Shown: positions 47,577 through 60,099, counted from the first letter of the stretch. The stretch: DNA of 64,000 nucleotides from Salticus scenicus (GCA_963930645.1 OZ005648.1:149618035-149682034), one strand, 5' to 3'. Notes: generated by a model not told the origin, from the letters alone. Made by a program: numbers and translations.

Positions 47577-48399
47577 ATTATTTATTGTATTCATTTTTTT
47601 AAATAATTAAATACATATATAGGGCGGTTCAATTCAGAAATTCTGAATAACTCTGTAGTTTATTAATACAATGTTCTCACGCTATATAATACGCAAAAAT
47701 CTAGTACTAATAAATGCGCAATAACCATAATTTTATTAGTATCCTTTATAAATAAATTCATTTTTTTCAGTATGTGGCATATTATTATGGATACATGCAC
47801 AGAATGGCTATAATTAAACTTGGCCTTTTTAGCGCTGTCTGTATCTGTAAGTAATATGCGGATTGAGTCAAAAATTTGCATACACTGTTAAAAATTTCTG
47901 TAAATTTAATGTAAATATTTATTCAGAGTCTCTAAATTTACAGTAGTTCTCAGTTAAAAGTGAATAATTGAGATTCTCACACTTTATTCTGTATTTTTAC
48001 ATAACTTTATTAGTTAATTTTTAATTAAAATTAAAAATGACTGTTTCTACTTTAGGAAAAGCATTCCAAGTACGAAATATATTCTCACCAATAATTAATT
48101 AAATTAATATTAGTTATTAAAATGAATGTATAAAATAAGTTTTTTAACATCACCGTTTATTTTTCTCTGTAGTTTTCGTAAGACGTAAGATAATAGATTT
48201 CACAAAGTTTTCTGTTGAAATTTTTAACAGCGTATAGACAATTCAAAAGATGCGCTCAAAGTTTCTACCGAAAAAAAAAAAAATAATAATAATAATAATG
48301 ATAAAACTAAACTTTAAAAATTTTCGCTAGGGGGTGTATTACAGTCAATATGCTCGAAATATTATGCAATAATGGGTCTATTTTAATACTTTCAATCCT
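47577..48399. other. AT-rich stretch before the transposase fossil
   Basis: No recognisable features apart from an A-run followed by ATAATAATAA at 48269-48300. Confidence 0.6.
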
Positions 48400-48735
48400 T
48401 ACGACATTTACAACTTTTCCTCTTACATTTTGCAAAAGGTTTTCGCGGCAAACTTTTATAGATGAAAGAGTTGTTAGTCGTTCATTTTCCATTCCTTGGC
48501 TGGCCCGTTTTCCCGATTTTAATCCGTGTGTTTTTTGGTTATACGGCCATTTAAAAATTTAGTTTATCGTGAAAATGTTGTAACTTTGGTTCACTTGAAA
48601 GACCGCATAGAGCTGCCCTTGCGGCAGATCACTGGCTATCAGTTGCGGTCAGCTGTTGAACACACTGTTCTTCGACTGCAGATATCACAACTAAATGAAA
48701 GGGACTACATTGAACGATATGTTTTACTGCACTAA
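48400..48735 (+). pseudogene. Decayed IS630/Tc1-mariner-type transposase C-terminus
   Basis: Two overlapping frames (48350-48562 and 48526-48735) together read like the C-terminal end of a DD-E transposase. SFSIPWLARFPDFNPCVFWL carries the conserved W-P-x-R-S-P-D-x-N-P-C motif with substitutions. It is followed by HLKNLVYRENVVTLVHLKDR and VEHTVLRLQ, typical of families abundant in arthropods. A frameshift lies near 48560. The first two catalytic aspartates are missing and the upstream part is AT-rich, so this is a truncated fossil. No terminal repeats were identified. Confidence 0.78.
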
Positions 48736-48780
48736 ACAGTTAAAAATAAATAAATAAATAAATAAAATTTTATATATATT

Positions 48781-48815
<35 letters not shown>

Positions 48816-48818
<3 letters not shown>

Positions 48819-48870
48819 TAGAACCTCGATTAACCGAAACTCTCCGTTAACCGAAGTCGGTTTCTTCTTC

Positions 48871-48901
<31 letters not shown>

Positions 48902-49122
48902 CACTTTCTACTATCATCCAAAATTTTCTCTTAACAAACATGTATTTTTAAAGTTTTTTTTTTTTTTTTTCCACATTCCTTTTGTATGCAAGCCATCCTT
49001 GCCAAACTACGAGTGCTAATAAATATTTTAGATGATTATTGATGAATTCTCGATTATCCGAAAATTTCGATTATCCGAAATACGTTCGCTCCCAATTACT
49101 TCGGATAATCGAGGTTCTACTG
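48816..49122. mobile_element. Tigger/pogo-type MITE
   Basis: CAGTAGAACCTCGATTAACC at the left; the right end GATAATCGAGGTTCTACTG is its near inverse, flanked by TA inside a (TA)n run. Extra copies of CGATTATCCGAAA lie near the right end. Length 307 bp; contains a T-run. The ends match the Tigger/pogo consensus. Confidence 0.93.
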
Positions 49123-49389
49123 TATATATATTCCTACGGTAGATATTACTTCTGTAAAATTCAAAAATTCAAACTGTATAACAAAATGCAACCAACATCA
49201 TTGCTTTCTTTATTCTATTCTATTTCTTAAAACAATTTTTATAGACGCCCCACGAACCCTTTAAATTTAACATCTACTTTTAAGATAGCACGTGATCATG
49301 TTTTATGTAAAAATTAAATCATTAAATTCATTTTTTTTACTTATTTTTATTTAATTTTGCACGCGCACTTTTTAATTCCTAATTCAAAA

Positions 49390-49430
<41 letters not shown>

Positions 49431-50316
49431 TTTTCGATAGTGTTTGTTTCGATACTGATTATTATTATTTATTTAATTTTTTATTTTTCTTTCAAAAAAA
49501 AAAAAAAAAAAAAAAAATGATTTTAATGAAATTCTGGCAAAAGCAGAATTTAGTTTAGGACGGAGGACTATTAGATTTTTTATTTTATATATATATATTT
49601 TTAATTATAACATCGCTTTCAAATTATTCAATCATGTTTTGGTAGTTTAGATTTCGATAAATGTCTAACTATCGAAAAATGACACCGCAAAAATCCCAGA
49701 TTGAGACTAATCAGTCCTAAAAAAAAAAAAAAAAAAAAAGAGAGTACGTGTAATAATAAATAAAGGTATTTGCATTGGAATTTGTAACTTATTTGTATTT
49801 TTAGGAATGGTCCCCTGCGGATTTATTTTATTTTATTAATTATTATCATTATTATTTTGCAGAATTTTTTAGCACATCCTTTGAATAGTCTATGTACAAA
49901 TTTTCGACTCAATCTGCATTTCAGTTACAACTACTCAGAGTGCAAAATAGGCCTATTTTCATTGCGGCCACCCTGTATACACACACACACACGCGTTATG
50001 TTGAAAAAAGAAAATACAATGAATTTTGGTTAAAATTCATCACCGTAAGAGCAAATTTCTATTTCCAAATATCCAAAGACCTTTTTACATGGATACAAGC
50101 TTTCATATAACAATTATACATAAAAGTTTTACTAAATGTATAGCCGACAATGGAACAAACTTTGAATAGATTTAAAAAGAAATAATATCAATATAAAATT
50201 AATATCTTCATTGAAACAGTAATATAAAAAGGCAGTACTGTCACCTCTAAATGGTTTTTATCCACAGCATATTATGTTCAGATGTATACAGTTTATATAA
50301 TCATTCTGTAAAAAAA
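49123..50316. other. AT-rich stretch with long A-runs
   Basis: A-runs at 49395-49428, 49496-49516 and 49720-49739. GGCCACCCTGTATAC at 49967 resembles a transposon terminus (inverse TACAGGGTGGCC), but no partner was found. Confidence 0.6.
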
Positions 50317-50507
50317 CTAGTGCGTTGTAACTATCACAAAACTTTCTTCTATATTTTTTAATGCAGTTTCACGAAGTACAAATTATTGATTACTTTTTTT
50401 CCCATTACAAATAAAGACTTTTTTAATCTCAAAGAGGTATTACAGGAAATGTACAGTGGAAGATATTTTTTACTGTGCAGATGTCATCCTTCCCGTTCTT
50501 GGGGATA

Positions 50508-51390
50508 CAGTAGACTCCCGATTATCGGCGGTCGGATTATCCGCTTTGCGGATTATCCGCGGTTCTCAAGTGCTTGAGTTTAAAAGGGAATTTAAAAAAT
50601 ACAGAACAAGCTTATTACAAAAAAAAAAAGATCGAAGAGAGTAATGATCTTCAAGGCTTTTGGAGATATTACACGATTCTTGACAGCATTAATAGCATAC
50701 GCACTGCTTGGGAGGCAGTTAAGCAGTCTACATTGATAAGGTCTTAGAGAAAAATTTTACCAAATGTGGGAAATAGTAGAGTTTATAGAGGAGGAAGAAA
50801 TTTCTGCTTATGATTTGGCAAATTTAGCTAAATCTGTTACTGAAGGAGAAAAAGTCAACGAAGGAAACATTGAAGAGTAGATTAATTGTGACGCCAATGA
50901 TCCAGGTATTGAACACTTTACCGATGAACAAATTGTGGGCTAAACATTAGACCCAGTTTCAGAAGATAGTGAAGAAGAAGAGGAAGAAGGAGATAAAACT
51001 CAGCACAGGATGAGCCACGACGCAGCCCTAGCACTTGCAGATGGACTTATAAAATATCTCGAGGAACAAGGCGATGTATCACTTTGTGACAAAATGCTGA
51101 TAAAGAAACTGCAATCGCAAATTAAGAAAAAGCGTTTTAGTACAAAAAAACAAAAATGCTTGACCGATTTTTTTGTTAAAAAATAGAGCAAAATATAAGT
51201 AGAAATTTTTATTAGTATGTTAATTTTGTATATGTAGGCCATGCTTAACTGTTAATTAAATAGTTTATTGCTCAAAAGGCTTTATGTGTTGATTTATATC
51301 CCTTTTTTGACCATTTTGCGGATTATCCGCTGATTCGATTATCCGCGGTTGTCTATTCCCCGTTCACCGCGGATAATCGGGAGTTTACTG
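50508..51390 (+). mobile_element. Tigger/pogo-type element, internally deleted
   Basis: Ends CAGTAGACTCCCGATTATCG and its near inverse (CGGATAATCGGGAGTTTACTG, 51370-51390), each flanked by TA. Both ends carry repeated GCGGATTATCCGC. At 883 bp it is too short for a full transposase and keeps only the C-terminal part. It interrupts the lineage-1 element at 50317-52132. Confidence 0.93.
50625..51186 (+). pseudogene. Tigger transposase C-terminal remnant
   Basis: A broken frame between the Tigger ends. The stretch SINSIRTAWEAVKQSTLIRS ends in a TAG where tryptophan is usual in this family, then frame shifts. It continues DPGIEHFTDEQIVG, a TAA, and then an acidic run SEDSEEEEEEGD and ALALADGLIKYLEEQGDVSL, closing with QKCLTDFFVKK and TAG at 51184-51186. 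This is the region after the DDE catalytic core of pogo/Tigger (CENP-B/jerky-like) transposases; the core and N-terminal DNA-binding domains are deleted. At least three stops and one frameshift make it non-functional. Confidence 0.82.
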
Positions 51391-52132
51391 TATTTGCAAT
51401 ATAGCAGCGGCATCTATTTGATGATATGCACCCAAATTGAATCACCATAATTTATCATTATGGTTTTTTCACATATCAAGTTCTCTTAGAGTATACTCAA
51501 TAAAACCTGAGATATAGCCTTCCTTTATGTTGCTCCACCTGTTGATCTATTGGCACCAAAAGTTGATAGGCACTAATTTATATCAATATTCATCTACATA
51601 TAATCGTATATGTAATTCCATGCAGTAGTTTTACAGCCTTCCCTGAAATTGCGGAAGTCGTTGTATAGCAGTGTCACCTTTCCAGCGATTGGCTCCAAAA
51701 ACTGATAGGCACTAAAATCTGTCAAGGGTCTTATACATATAAATTCATGTACAATTATGTGCAGTAGTTTCTATGGTATAGCCTTTTATGAAATTGGGGA
51801 AATCGGCGTATTGAACTTGTTCAGCGATTGGAATCTAAAGTTGATATGTATTAATTTATATCAAAGTGCAACTACATATAAATTCTGAGCAGCGGTTTCT
51901 TAAATACTGTTCGAACAATATTCTTATTAGACACACAGACAAACAGTCACAAAGACAAACACAGAGACAAACATTTCCTAAAAATAATCAAATCGTGTTC
52001 TAGATCTCTGATCCAGAGTTTAAATCCATCGAAAACTGGTAGCGAAAATTTTCACGAATTATTGAATTTTACTTTATTTTATTTTCATATTTATTTATTT
52101 TAACTGTCTTCTATTGAATATAGAAGAAAGTA

Positions 52133-52739
52133 AAAATAAAAAAATAAAAAAAGTCAAAATAGGGGAAAAAATAAAACCTTGTATTTCATACCAGAAACTG
52201 GGTAATAAGGAATAATTATAAAGAAAAATTTGAGTCACTTCAGATTTTTTTTAATTGGTATAAAATTTATCAGTTTTCTAAATTATCATAATTAAATTTA
52301 TATTATGCTTTCACATGCACATTTACACTATGTTCACATTTGAATACATAGTAATTTTTAGTGACGATTACTTTGAAGAACCATCTTCGTGTTTTTCTTT
52401 CTTTCTTTTTTTTTTCTTTACAAAAATATGGAAAGCGCCAAAACTTTTGTGAGTCACCATATGCTTGATAACAAAAACTCGCATTTTTTTGGCATATCAT
52501 TTTAAAAATGCTACATATTTCTAAAATATGACCTATAATAAACTTTTTCATTTCACGGATAAGCCCTTTCTTCCGAGATCGCCTTGAAAAGTGACAATGG
52601 CTATGATGGATTACTTTTGCATTTAAATCGCCACTTTAACTGTTATACTTGCAAATATAAAGTAAGTTTTTATAATAGGGACCTAACAATTTTTAAAAAG
52701 GGGGAGAAAAATGGTATCTATAAAAAAAATTCAAATGTT

Positions 52740-52770
<31 letters not shown>

Positions 52771-53489
52771 CCTTTCTAAATTTTGGCATGTCAGTACGTC
52801 TTCATTTTTTTTTTATAAACTTTTACGATAAAACATAACTTCTGAGAATTTTTATCGAATTTTTTCTTTACTGCTATAAATTATAGTGGTAAGATCATGT
52901 CATGCATGTAAGAATTTTAAAAAAATGCATTGTCCAGAAATTTTAACACCCACCTCCTCCTACATAAAAAGAAAAAAAAAAAAAAAAGAGAGAGAAAGAA
53001 AGAATAAAGAAGAATAGAAAGTTCATAAAATGTAAAAATAAAAAAAATACTATAGCTTCATGCATTGATAATATTTTCATATTTTTGATAACTTTACATG
53101 ATTTATTCTTTAAAAAAGGTTAGATTTTTAATTAAACTATAATAATAAATTGGGCAAAGTTTTGAATACATAGTCTGCCTGAAAGAATACGGAAAATTCA
53201 AATAGTTTTTCTTTCTTTTTTCTTTTCTAGATAGTCAAATAATATATATACATATACACATGCATATATATATATATTTGTATTTTCAGATCTTTCGTAG
53301 TTCGTCCTAAAAGGAACATTTTATTTTTACACCTAGTATCAGAATGAATCAAAAAGTAATAATAAAATGATAAAGACCTTTCCTTTTTTTTATTTTCTGT
53401 TTATTAGTTGTTTGAAATAACCAAGCTCATTTTTATAAATCAAATCTATGTTAATAAAATCAGACTTTTATCTGTAAATTTATCACAAT
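52133..53489. other. AT-rich stretch, no gene
   Basis: T-run 52745-52770 and A-run 52974-52988 followed by GA-rich sequence; TA/CA runs near 53240-53275. Nothing coding supported. Confidence 0.65.
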
Positions 53490-53610
53490 TGAAACATTTT
53501 GCGATATCTTCACGTTTCACACACCATGGAAGCCGAAAATGACTTCAGAAAGTTTTGCATGTGTGTGTGTGTGTGTGTGTGTGTGTCATCGTGTCTGTAT
53601 GTTGCTTTAT

Positions 53611-54058
53611 TTGTCCGGGCATCACTTGAGAACGGTTGGACTGAATTCAACGGCGCTTGGCAGAAACTTAGAACTTTACCCAACTTAAAATTATATCTGA
53701 CAACTTTTCAGAAATTCCCCCCGTTCCCCCCTGGGGGGCAAAAAACAAAAACACGTTTGTCCGGCCATCACTTGAGAACGGCTGGACTGAATTCAACGGC
53801 GCTTGGCAAAAACTTAGTTCTTTACCCAACTTAAAATTATATCTATCAACATTTCAGAAATTCCCTCCCCCGTTCCCCTCTGTGGGGGACAAAAGACAAA
53901 AACACGTTTGTCCGGGTATCACTTGAGAACGGTTGGACTGAATTCAACAGCGCTTGGCAGAAACTTAGATCTTTATCCAACTTAAAATTATATCTATCAA
54001 CTTTTCCGAAATTCCCCCCCCCGTCCCCCCTGCGGGAGAAAAAAGACAAAAACACGTT
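53611..54058 (+). repeat. Three tandem ~146-151-bp units
   Basis: TTGTCCGGGCATCACTTGAG starts units at 53611, 53757 and 53908. Each holds GGACTGAATTCAAC, GGCGCTTGGCA, TTAAAATTATATCT and a C-rich then G-rich stretch before AAAACACGTTTGT. The open frames here simply follow the repeat. Confidence 0.93.
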
Positions 54059-55042
54059 TGTAAGCAAAGCATAACTCGGCTACTAATTACTTTACAATAA
54101 AGAAATTCCACATGGGGAGACTAGACATGAGTACAAGTAAAGCATTATCTGCGATTCAGGAATTTTCGATTTTTAAAGGAAGGTAGGGAGAAAATCGATT
54201 TTTGGGAGGAAATTTTGAAAATTTCTGATTTGAGTCGAACTCTACCAAAAATGGAATAAAGATGTTTGAAAAAGGCTATGCGACTTCCTTAGGATATTCC
54301 TAAAACACATTTTTGATTTTTTGTGATCTGCCATTTTTTTTCCTTTAGGGGAGGGGGGGGGGTATGTGTTACAAAGGGCAAATTCGCGACACCCTTTTTA
54401 GCGCTAAATTTGTCCTGGAAAATTTATTAAAGCTGCGGTCACGAAGTTTGGTACTTGCATTTTTCATATGCAACCGGCACCTAAAGAAACGGGATTTATC
54501 AAAATACCCCCTTCCCCCCAGCGGGACAGGAAGCAAAAAAAAACGTTTGTAAGCATAACTCGGCCCCAAATTATATCACGGTGAAGAAATTGCACATTGT
54601 GAGACTAGACTTTAGTATAAATAAATCATATGTGCAATTTTAGAATTCTCGATTCTTAAAGGAAGGGGAATCGTTTTTTGAGGGGGAAATTTAAGAAATT
54701 CCGGATTTCTTAGTAGAGCTGTACTAAAGATATTACAAATGTGTTGAAAATAGCCACGTGTCTTCTTTAGAATATTTTCAAAAACACATTTTCGTTTTTT
54801 TTGTGATTTTCGATTTTTTTTTTTTTTTTTTTTGAGGGGGAAGGGGGAGTTGCAAATTCTAGACCCCCCCCCCCCCCCCCCTTTAGCGCTAAATTTGTCT
54901 TGGGAAATCTATGGCATCTGCGGTCACGAAATTTGGTGCGCAAATTGTTTATATGTATCTGACACTTATTGTAACGAGATTTTACGAAATTCACCCTCTT
55001 ACCCCCTTGGGGTCGGGTGTCATAAACACGCGTAAAAACACG
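54059..55042 (+). repeat. Two tandem ~490-bp units
   Basis: Unit 1 (54059-54549) and unit 2 (54550-55042) share AAGCATAACTCGGC, GAAATT.CACAT, GACTAGAC, AAAACACATTTT, a G/C homopolymer, TTTAGCGCTAAATTTGTC, GCGGTCACGAA and a closing AAACACG. Unit 2 carries an 18-bp C-run (about 54864-54881). Confidence 0.85.
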
Positions 55043-55352
55043 TTATTCTGTTTGAATTCGCTTTACATTATCTTAGAATGATGCGTTTTGTTGTGGGAAT
55101 GTTGATTAGTTGTACGCATTATGTACTTTGGTGAGATTTAGCAAAACTTCTAACTTAGCCGCTGGGGAAGGGGAAGTAAGAAGCGGGTAAATTGCTGCCG
55201 AAGGCAGTATGGACCCGGATTCCTCACGTTGCGAGCGGGAAAAACCTCTACGGAATACAGAGGAAACTTTAACTTAGATTATTAATAATGTAATGGAATT
55301 TTGACAACTCATTAAAGTATAGTGCTCAGCGAAGCGGGCAAAGCCTGCTAGT

Positions 55353-57343
55353 ATATAAATAAAATGCTTGCTGTTATAGTTATAGTAAGATCTTACCATG
55401 TCTTATTATTAGTATTATTAGTATTACTACTACTACTACTACTATTATTATTATTATTGCAAAAAATGGTTTGTCCATTTTTTTTTTTTCAATTTAATAT
55501 TTTTTAAATACATCACACTAATTTTCGTTTATGTGTATCAATTTATCAAAAGTATGTTTTTTTTTTTTTTTTCCTTTCAAAGGAGAATATAATAATTCAT
55601 GAATTAGGGGCAACAGGTATTACTAATGTATAAATGTTCTCAGTATTTCAAAAAATAATTACAACTAGCTTAATATATCTGAAACCCGTCTGCTGCATTA
55701 ATTTCCATTCGGACCATAAATCACCAATACCATTCAATTGAGAAATAGCATTGGTAAAAAATAAATAAATAAATAGAATAGAATAGAATAAATAAATAAA
55801 AATAAATAAATACGTTTCCATATTTTGTGTGTGTGCGTGTTTGTAAATACTTTTTAAACATGTTTTTTACAACTAAGTGTCATCTTTTAATAACTATATC
55901 AGTAGTTCGTCAAGGATATTCCAAAGCGGACTAGTATGTCCTAGATTTCAGTATATACTCTGCGATATTCTAGAGAAACGTGTTTCATAATACAAAACAT
56001 GAATATAAAATATAGTTACTCTGTTGCACCATTTCATTAAGGATATAACGATCACTATGGCAACGCATATTTATTAACAGCTACTTTTCTTCCAGAAAGC
56101 CACTACCTAGTGTTGTAGTCTTTTTCTCCTATTCTCAAAGCGTTCGAAGTGAATATTCATTGAATAATACTTATTTTAAGACAAATACACCAAATAAAAT
56201 CCGAATAAAAAAAAAAAAAAAAATAGTGTTATATTCACTGCTCAGAATAAAATGGCCCGTTTCACACACACACACACACAAAAAGGCTCCAATCAGTTGC
56301 AATAAATATTTTGGTGCGAAATTTCACCATTTAAATAATGATTATTGCTGAAATGGCACTATTACAATGGTAACAATTAGCATCAAAATATCGATTGCAG
56401 CTAATGTGGAACTATTTTTTTAGTGAAACACGACATTTTGCCTTAACAGTTTTGAGTAATCTCATTCCAAAAATGAGCGCAAATTAAGTACCAATAAGAA
56501 AATAAAGTCGTCGTAGCCTATTTGGAAGTTAGTGAAAAATTCTTCCAATATGTGAAGAATTTTTGACTTCCAATAATAAAGTTGTACTTTTGTATTATGA
56601 CACACATATATTGTATATAATATATATAGAGATAGATAGATATATAGATAGATCGTCCCCCAAAACAAGCGAGAAAAAAAATGGGTTAAGTGTTTGAACC
56701 AATTTAAGAAGTGGCATGTAATACATTTAACGTGCTGATGCTCTTCTTAAAGGACAAAAAATTTCATTTGTGATTTTTGTTCAAAAAGATAAACATTCAG
56801 CATGTGGAATATTTTTTTATTATTGTTCTCACTGTCTTATTCCTGTTTTTTTTTTTTTTTTTTTTTTTTTTTTCCTTGGCCCTTATTTTTACTATGAAAT
56901 GCGTTTTCTACTAATAAACAAATTTCAGATTTAGCTATTAAAGTTGATTCAATTACATTTTCCATTAAGATGAATGAGTAACTACCAGCTAGAAGAAAAG
57001 GGCGAAATTAGAAGATAACTTTTCTTCTTCTTCTTCTTCTTTTTTTTTTTTAATTTTATTGTTTTGTTTTTTGTTTTGTTTTTTCAGTTTACAAAGTATT
57101 TTCTTCACACTTCCATTACAGGTACTAACAGCTGTGGAGTTAAATAACTTAAATCAAGTATTTTATTATTCTCAACATTTACTCAACGTTCTAATTTTCA
57201 AATTTTTCTTAGATTGTTACGCATACTGATTATTTCACCTTATGTTTGAGCATAGAGTACTTAAATATAGAAATTAGTATACTTTGAGTACCTTTTTTGA
57301 AACTATCTATTATTAATTACTATATCAAAATACATTGCAATAT

Positions 57344-57394
<51 letters not shown>

Positions 57395-60099
57395 ATGAGA
57401 TTTTTCTTAAAGAAAATGTTTTTTAAGCAATTAAAAATCCCCTTACACATAAATATTTAAAACTTGAAACTGAGAAGAACTGCATATATAATCGAAATAT
57501 ACTTTATAGAAATTAAACATATTTTAACAGTTTTTATGAAAACGTTCTTGCTATAACACTTTAAAATTCTGCTTAACAGAATTTTTCTTATCTAGTTAAA
57601 TTGTGTTTGTTTTCTGTATGTATATTTGATTACTTTATTCGTATAAAAATGTTTAAATACATGCTATTGAAAAAGAGCTGTATTAGGCAACGTATGTAAA
57701 GAATGCAAAGTATATTCGTAGAATATTGTTATAGCCGTCAATATAAAAAATATATATTATTAATTCGAACACATTCTCATACATTTATAAATATTTTTTT
57801 TTCTTAAATTGCAATTACTTTTAAGATATTTTAACTATTTAATAGCTTCTCTTTATGTACATATTTAATTTATAAATTGAAAGTAAATATTATTTTAATA
57901 AGCATAAATAGTTTTCATAGAGTCAAAATGTGCACATTAACAGAAACAGAAACACAGTAATTATGTAACAGATTCTTATATATATAATATGAAAACATTT
58001 TCAAACATTTCAGTGGAAGAAATGGAAAATATCACATTAGGAAATATATGATTTAATTAAAAAGAAAAAAGATAAAAAATATTCAAAATCCAAAAAATGA
58101 TATCATACAAGGCCCAATACATCATTAGAGGCAGTGGTTGAATACTATATGCAAATTAGGTGTATTTCCATAAATCTGTAAACATATAGCCAAGATATAT
58201 AGTTTATACAATTCAAAGTACAAATACGAAACAAGCTATTTTAATTTTAAAACTATATTTACCTCCCATTTGATCAAACAAGGATAGCGAGGAAACAAGT
58301 CTAGTGTAATTTTTTAAAACTTCTTATTTTTATTTATTTTTCTTTTTTAAAAGCTTTGTATCTAAAATATAATCTTTCTTCATTTATTTTCCTATACTAA
58401 TAATACATTCCTAACCTATAAACGCAATTTGTGGTTAAATAATATATATTCTGTCTGTATTTTCTCGAATGTATAATTCCAAGTATTGCACTAGCAATTT
58501 ACTACAACATACAAAACCCTACTGCGTTCACGGTAAATAAGGTAAATAGCGTCGTTTGCAGCGAAAAACCAATTAAATGCGCTTTTCAGAAAACTATTAA
58601 CGCAATGATTGGTAGGTACCATTATAGAGCAAACTCGCTGGTAACGTTTTCTCCACTGCAACTGAATACTTTAGTGGAGAGTATCCTGCGGCCACTAAAA
58701 TCATTCTACCGCTTTACGTCTACTAAAGCTTATAATTTAGTTTGTGTATACACAAATGAGATCTTGTATTTGAAATGTTTTAGTAATAGAGAAAATATGT
58801 TTGAAAATTAAAAGTAATATATCTTATTGTAATTATGTTTCACTTCGTACGAACATAATTACCATAATATTTAATATTTGATGCGTGAATTTTAAGGAAA
58901 ATGAAGTATCGATATTATTCTCACTTAAATATCCCTTAAAAAAAAAAAAAAAAAAAAACTTAATTGTTATTTTTTTTTCCTATCGTTGGTTGGAATTCTC
59001 ATAATAATTTTTTAACTTTTTTAGTAAATTTAAAATACATAAAAATATATTTAATTATTTTCTTTAATGTATATGATTTTTTCTTCTTTTTAAAATGCAT
59101 GAATAATAATATATGATTTGCTACAGTATTGGAAAATAATATAGCGTTAACATAACTGTGAATTTTAAATTAGAGAAATTAATAAAAATTTTATAACTAC
59201 CTTTCGACTTAAAATTAGTCCGTTTGTCAGTTTCCAAAGGGGTGTATTTTTACAAGTTTCTCCAGCAATTTTTACATAATAAATTAAGAGTACCTGTGAT
59301 TACTTAAGTTTTATTTTTATTTTATTTTTCTAAGTGTAATTTATTGGTTACATACATGACTCCTGAGCATTTTTTATGAAGTTATATTCATAGACTGAGT
59401 CGTAAGCAGATGTGAAGGTTCACAGTAGCTCACAATGCATGCAAATTCTCCTGAAAAAACGTCGTGTGTGATGTAAACGGTCACATACCGCATTAAACAG
59501 CAGCATCCCACTATTTTCTTCCTGTACATTTTACTTCCTATAGTAACAGTGAAATATTACGTTGTAACAATTTATATCAATCTATCAATGTATTTCTTCT
59601 TCCTTAGTTCCCTTCTTTTATTCTGTTGTATACAGAGTGTCCCAAAAAGATTTTGGGATTTAATTCTTTACCTATAAGAGATAAGTGGGCATTTTTAATT
59701 GCAAATGTGTTCAAAATTAGTTAGGAAATATAATAGTGTTAATAAAATCTTTTACCCGCAGTTTTCTAAAAATTGCAATTTTGATGTTTTTATACGACAC
59801 TATTAGACAATTTTATCTGTTAGGAAGTTCTTTTTTTTTTTTTTTTTTTTTTATTCAGCAACACAATGAAAAAACTCGCATAGCTCTATCTTTGAAAGCA
59901 ACTAAGTTACGGAAAAAAATATGACTTATTCCATTTCTTCGCATCAAACACAAGGATGTTTATTCGTCGAAAAAATGTCCACATGCAAACTGATAATGAA
60001 AACTTTTCGTCAAAAATGGGAGACATAGGTTTTTGATAATATGTAAAAATAAATAAATAAATTATAATAATAAAAAAAAAACTATTAAGGGGAGGTTCT
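55353..60099. other. Long AT-rich stretch, no recognised element
   Basis: Microsatellites: TAC/TAT (55410-55460), AATA (55760-55812), CA (56263-56280), CTT (57020-57039), TA (57353-57391); T-runs at 56847 and 59830. CAGAGTGTCCCAAAAAG at 59634 resembles one mariner-type terminus without a partner. The part 58510-58740 is less AT-rich with a 68-codon plus frame but no recognisable domain. Confidence 0.6.

Larger units (their letters stand above)
50317..52132 (+). mobile_element. Hairpin-ended element, lineage 1, copy g, split by a Tigger
   Basis: Starts CTAGTGCGTTGTAACTATCA, then AAACTTTCTTCTATAT. It ends with hairpin CTTCTATTGAATATAGAAG followed by AAAGTA at 52132, the exact inverse of the 5' subterminal sequence. 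The interior after 51400 has three to four diverged ~130-bp units around CACCTGTTGATC and CAGCGATTGG. Without the Tigger insertion (50508-51390) it would be about 930 bp. Confidence 0.75.
53490..55351 (+). mobile_element. Non-autonomous Helitron with nested tandem repeats
   Basis: The 3' end has the Helitron signature: GCGGGC AAA GCCTGC hairpin (55334-55348) followed by CTAG with a T flank. No Rep/helicase frame is present. The body is built of tandem blocks (three ~150-bp units, then two ~490-bp units) and an element-typical tail (GAAGGCAGTATGGACCCGGA at 55200, GCGAGCGGGAAAAACC at 55232). The 5' boundary is uncertain; a GT microsatellite (53560-53586) lies near it. Confidence 0.75.

Noticed and set aside
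49967..49981. GGCCACCCTGTATAC as a transposon end
   Set aside because: Only one end is visible and it runs into a CA microsatellite; insufficient support.
53499..53834. 111-codon plus frame
   Set aside because: Follows the ~150-bp tandem units and a GT microsatellite (Cys/Val run); the internal repetition mirrors the DNA repeat.
58605..58811. 68-codon plus frame in a less AT-rich patch
   Set aside because: No recognisable motif or clear splice signals; left as unassigned.
59634..59660. Single CAGAGTGTCCCAAAAAG end
   Set aside because: Looks like a mariner-type terminus, but no inverse partner was found nearby, so no element is called.
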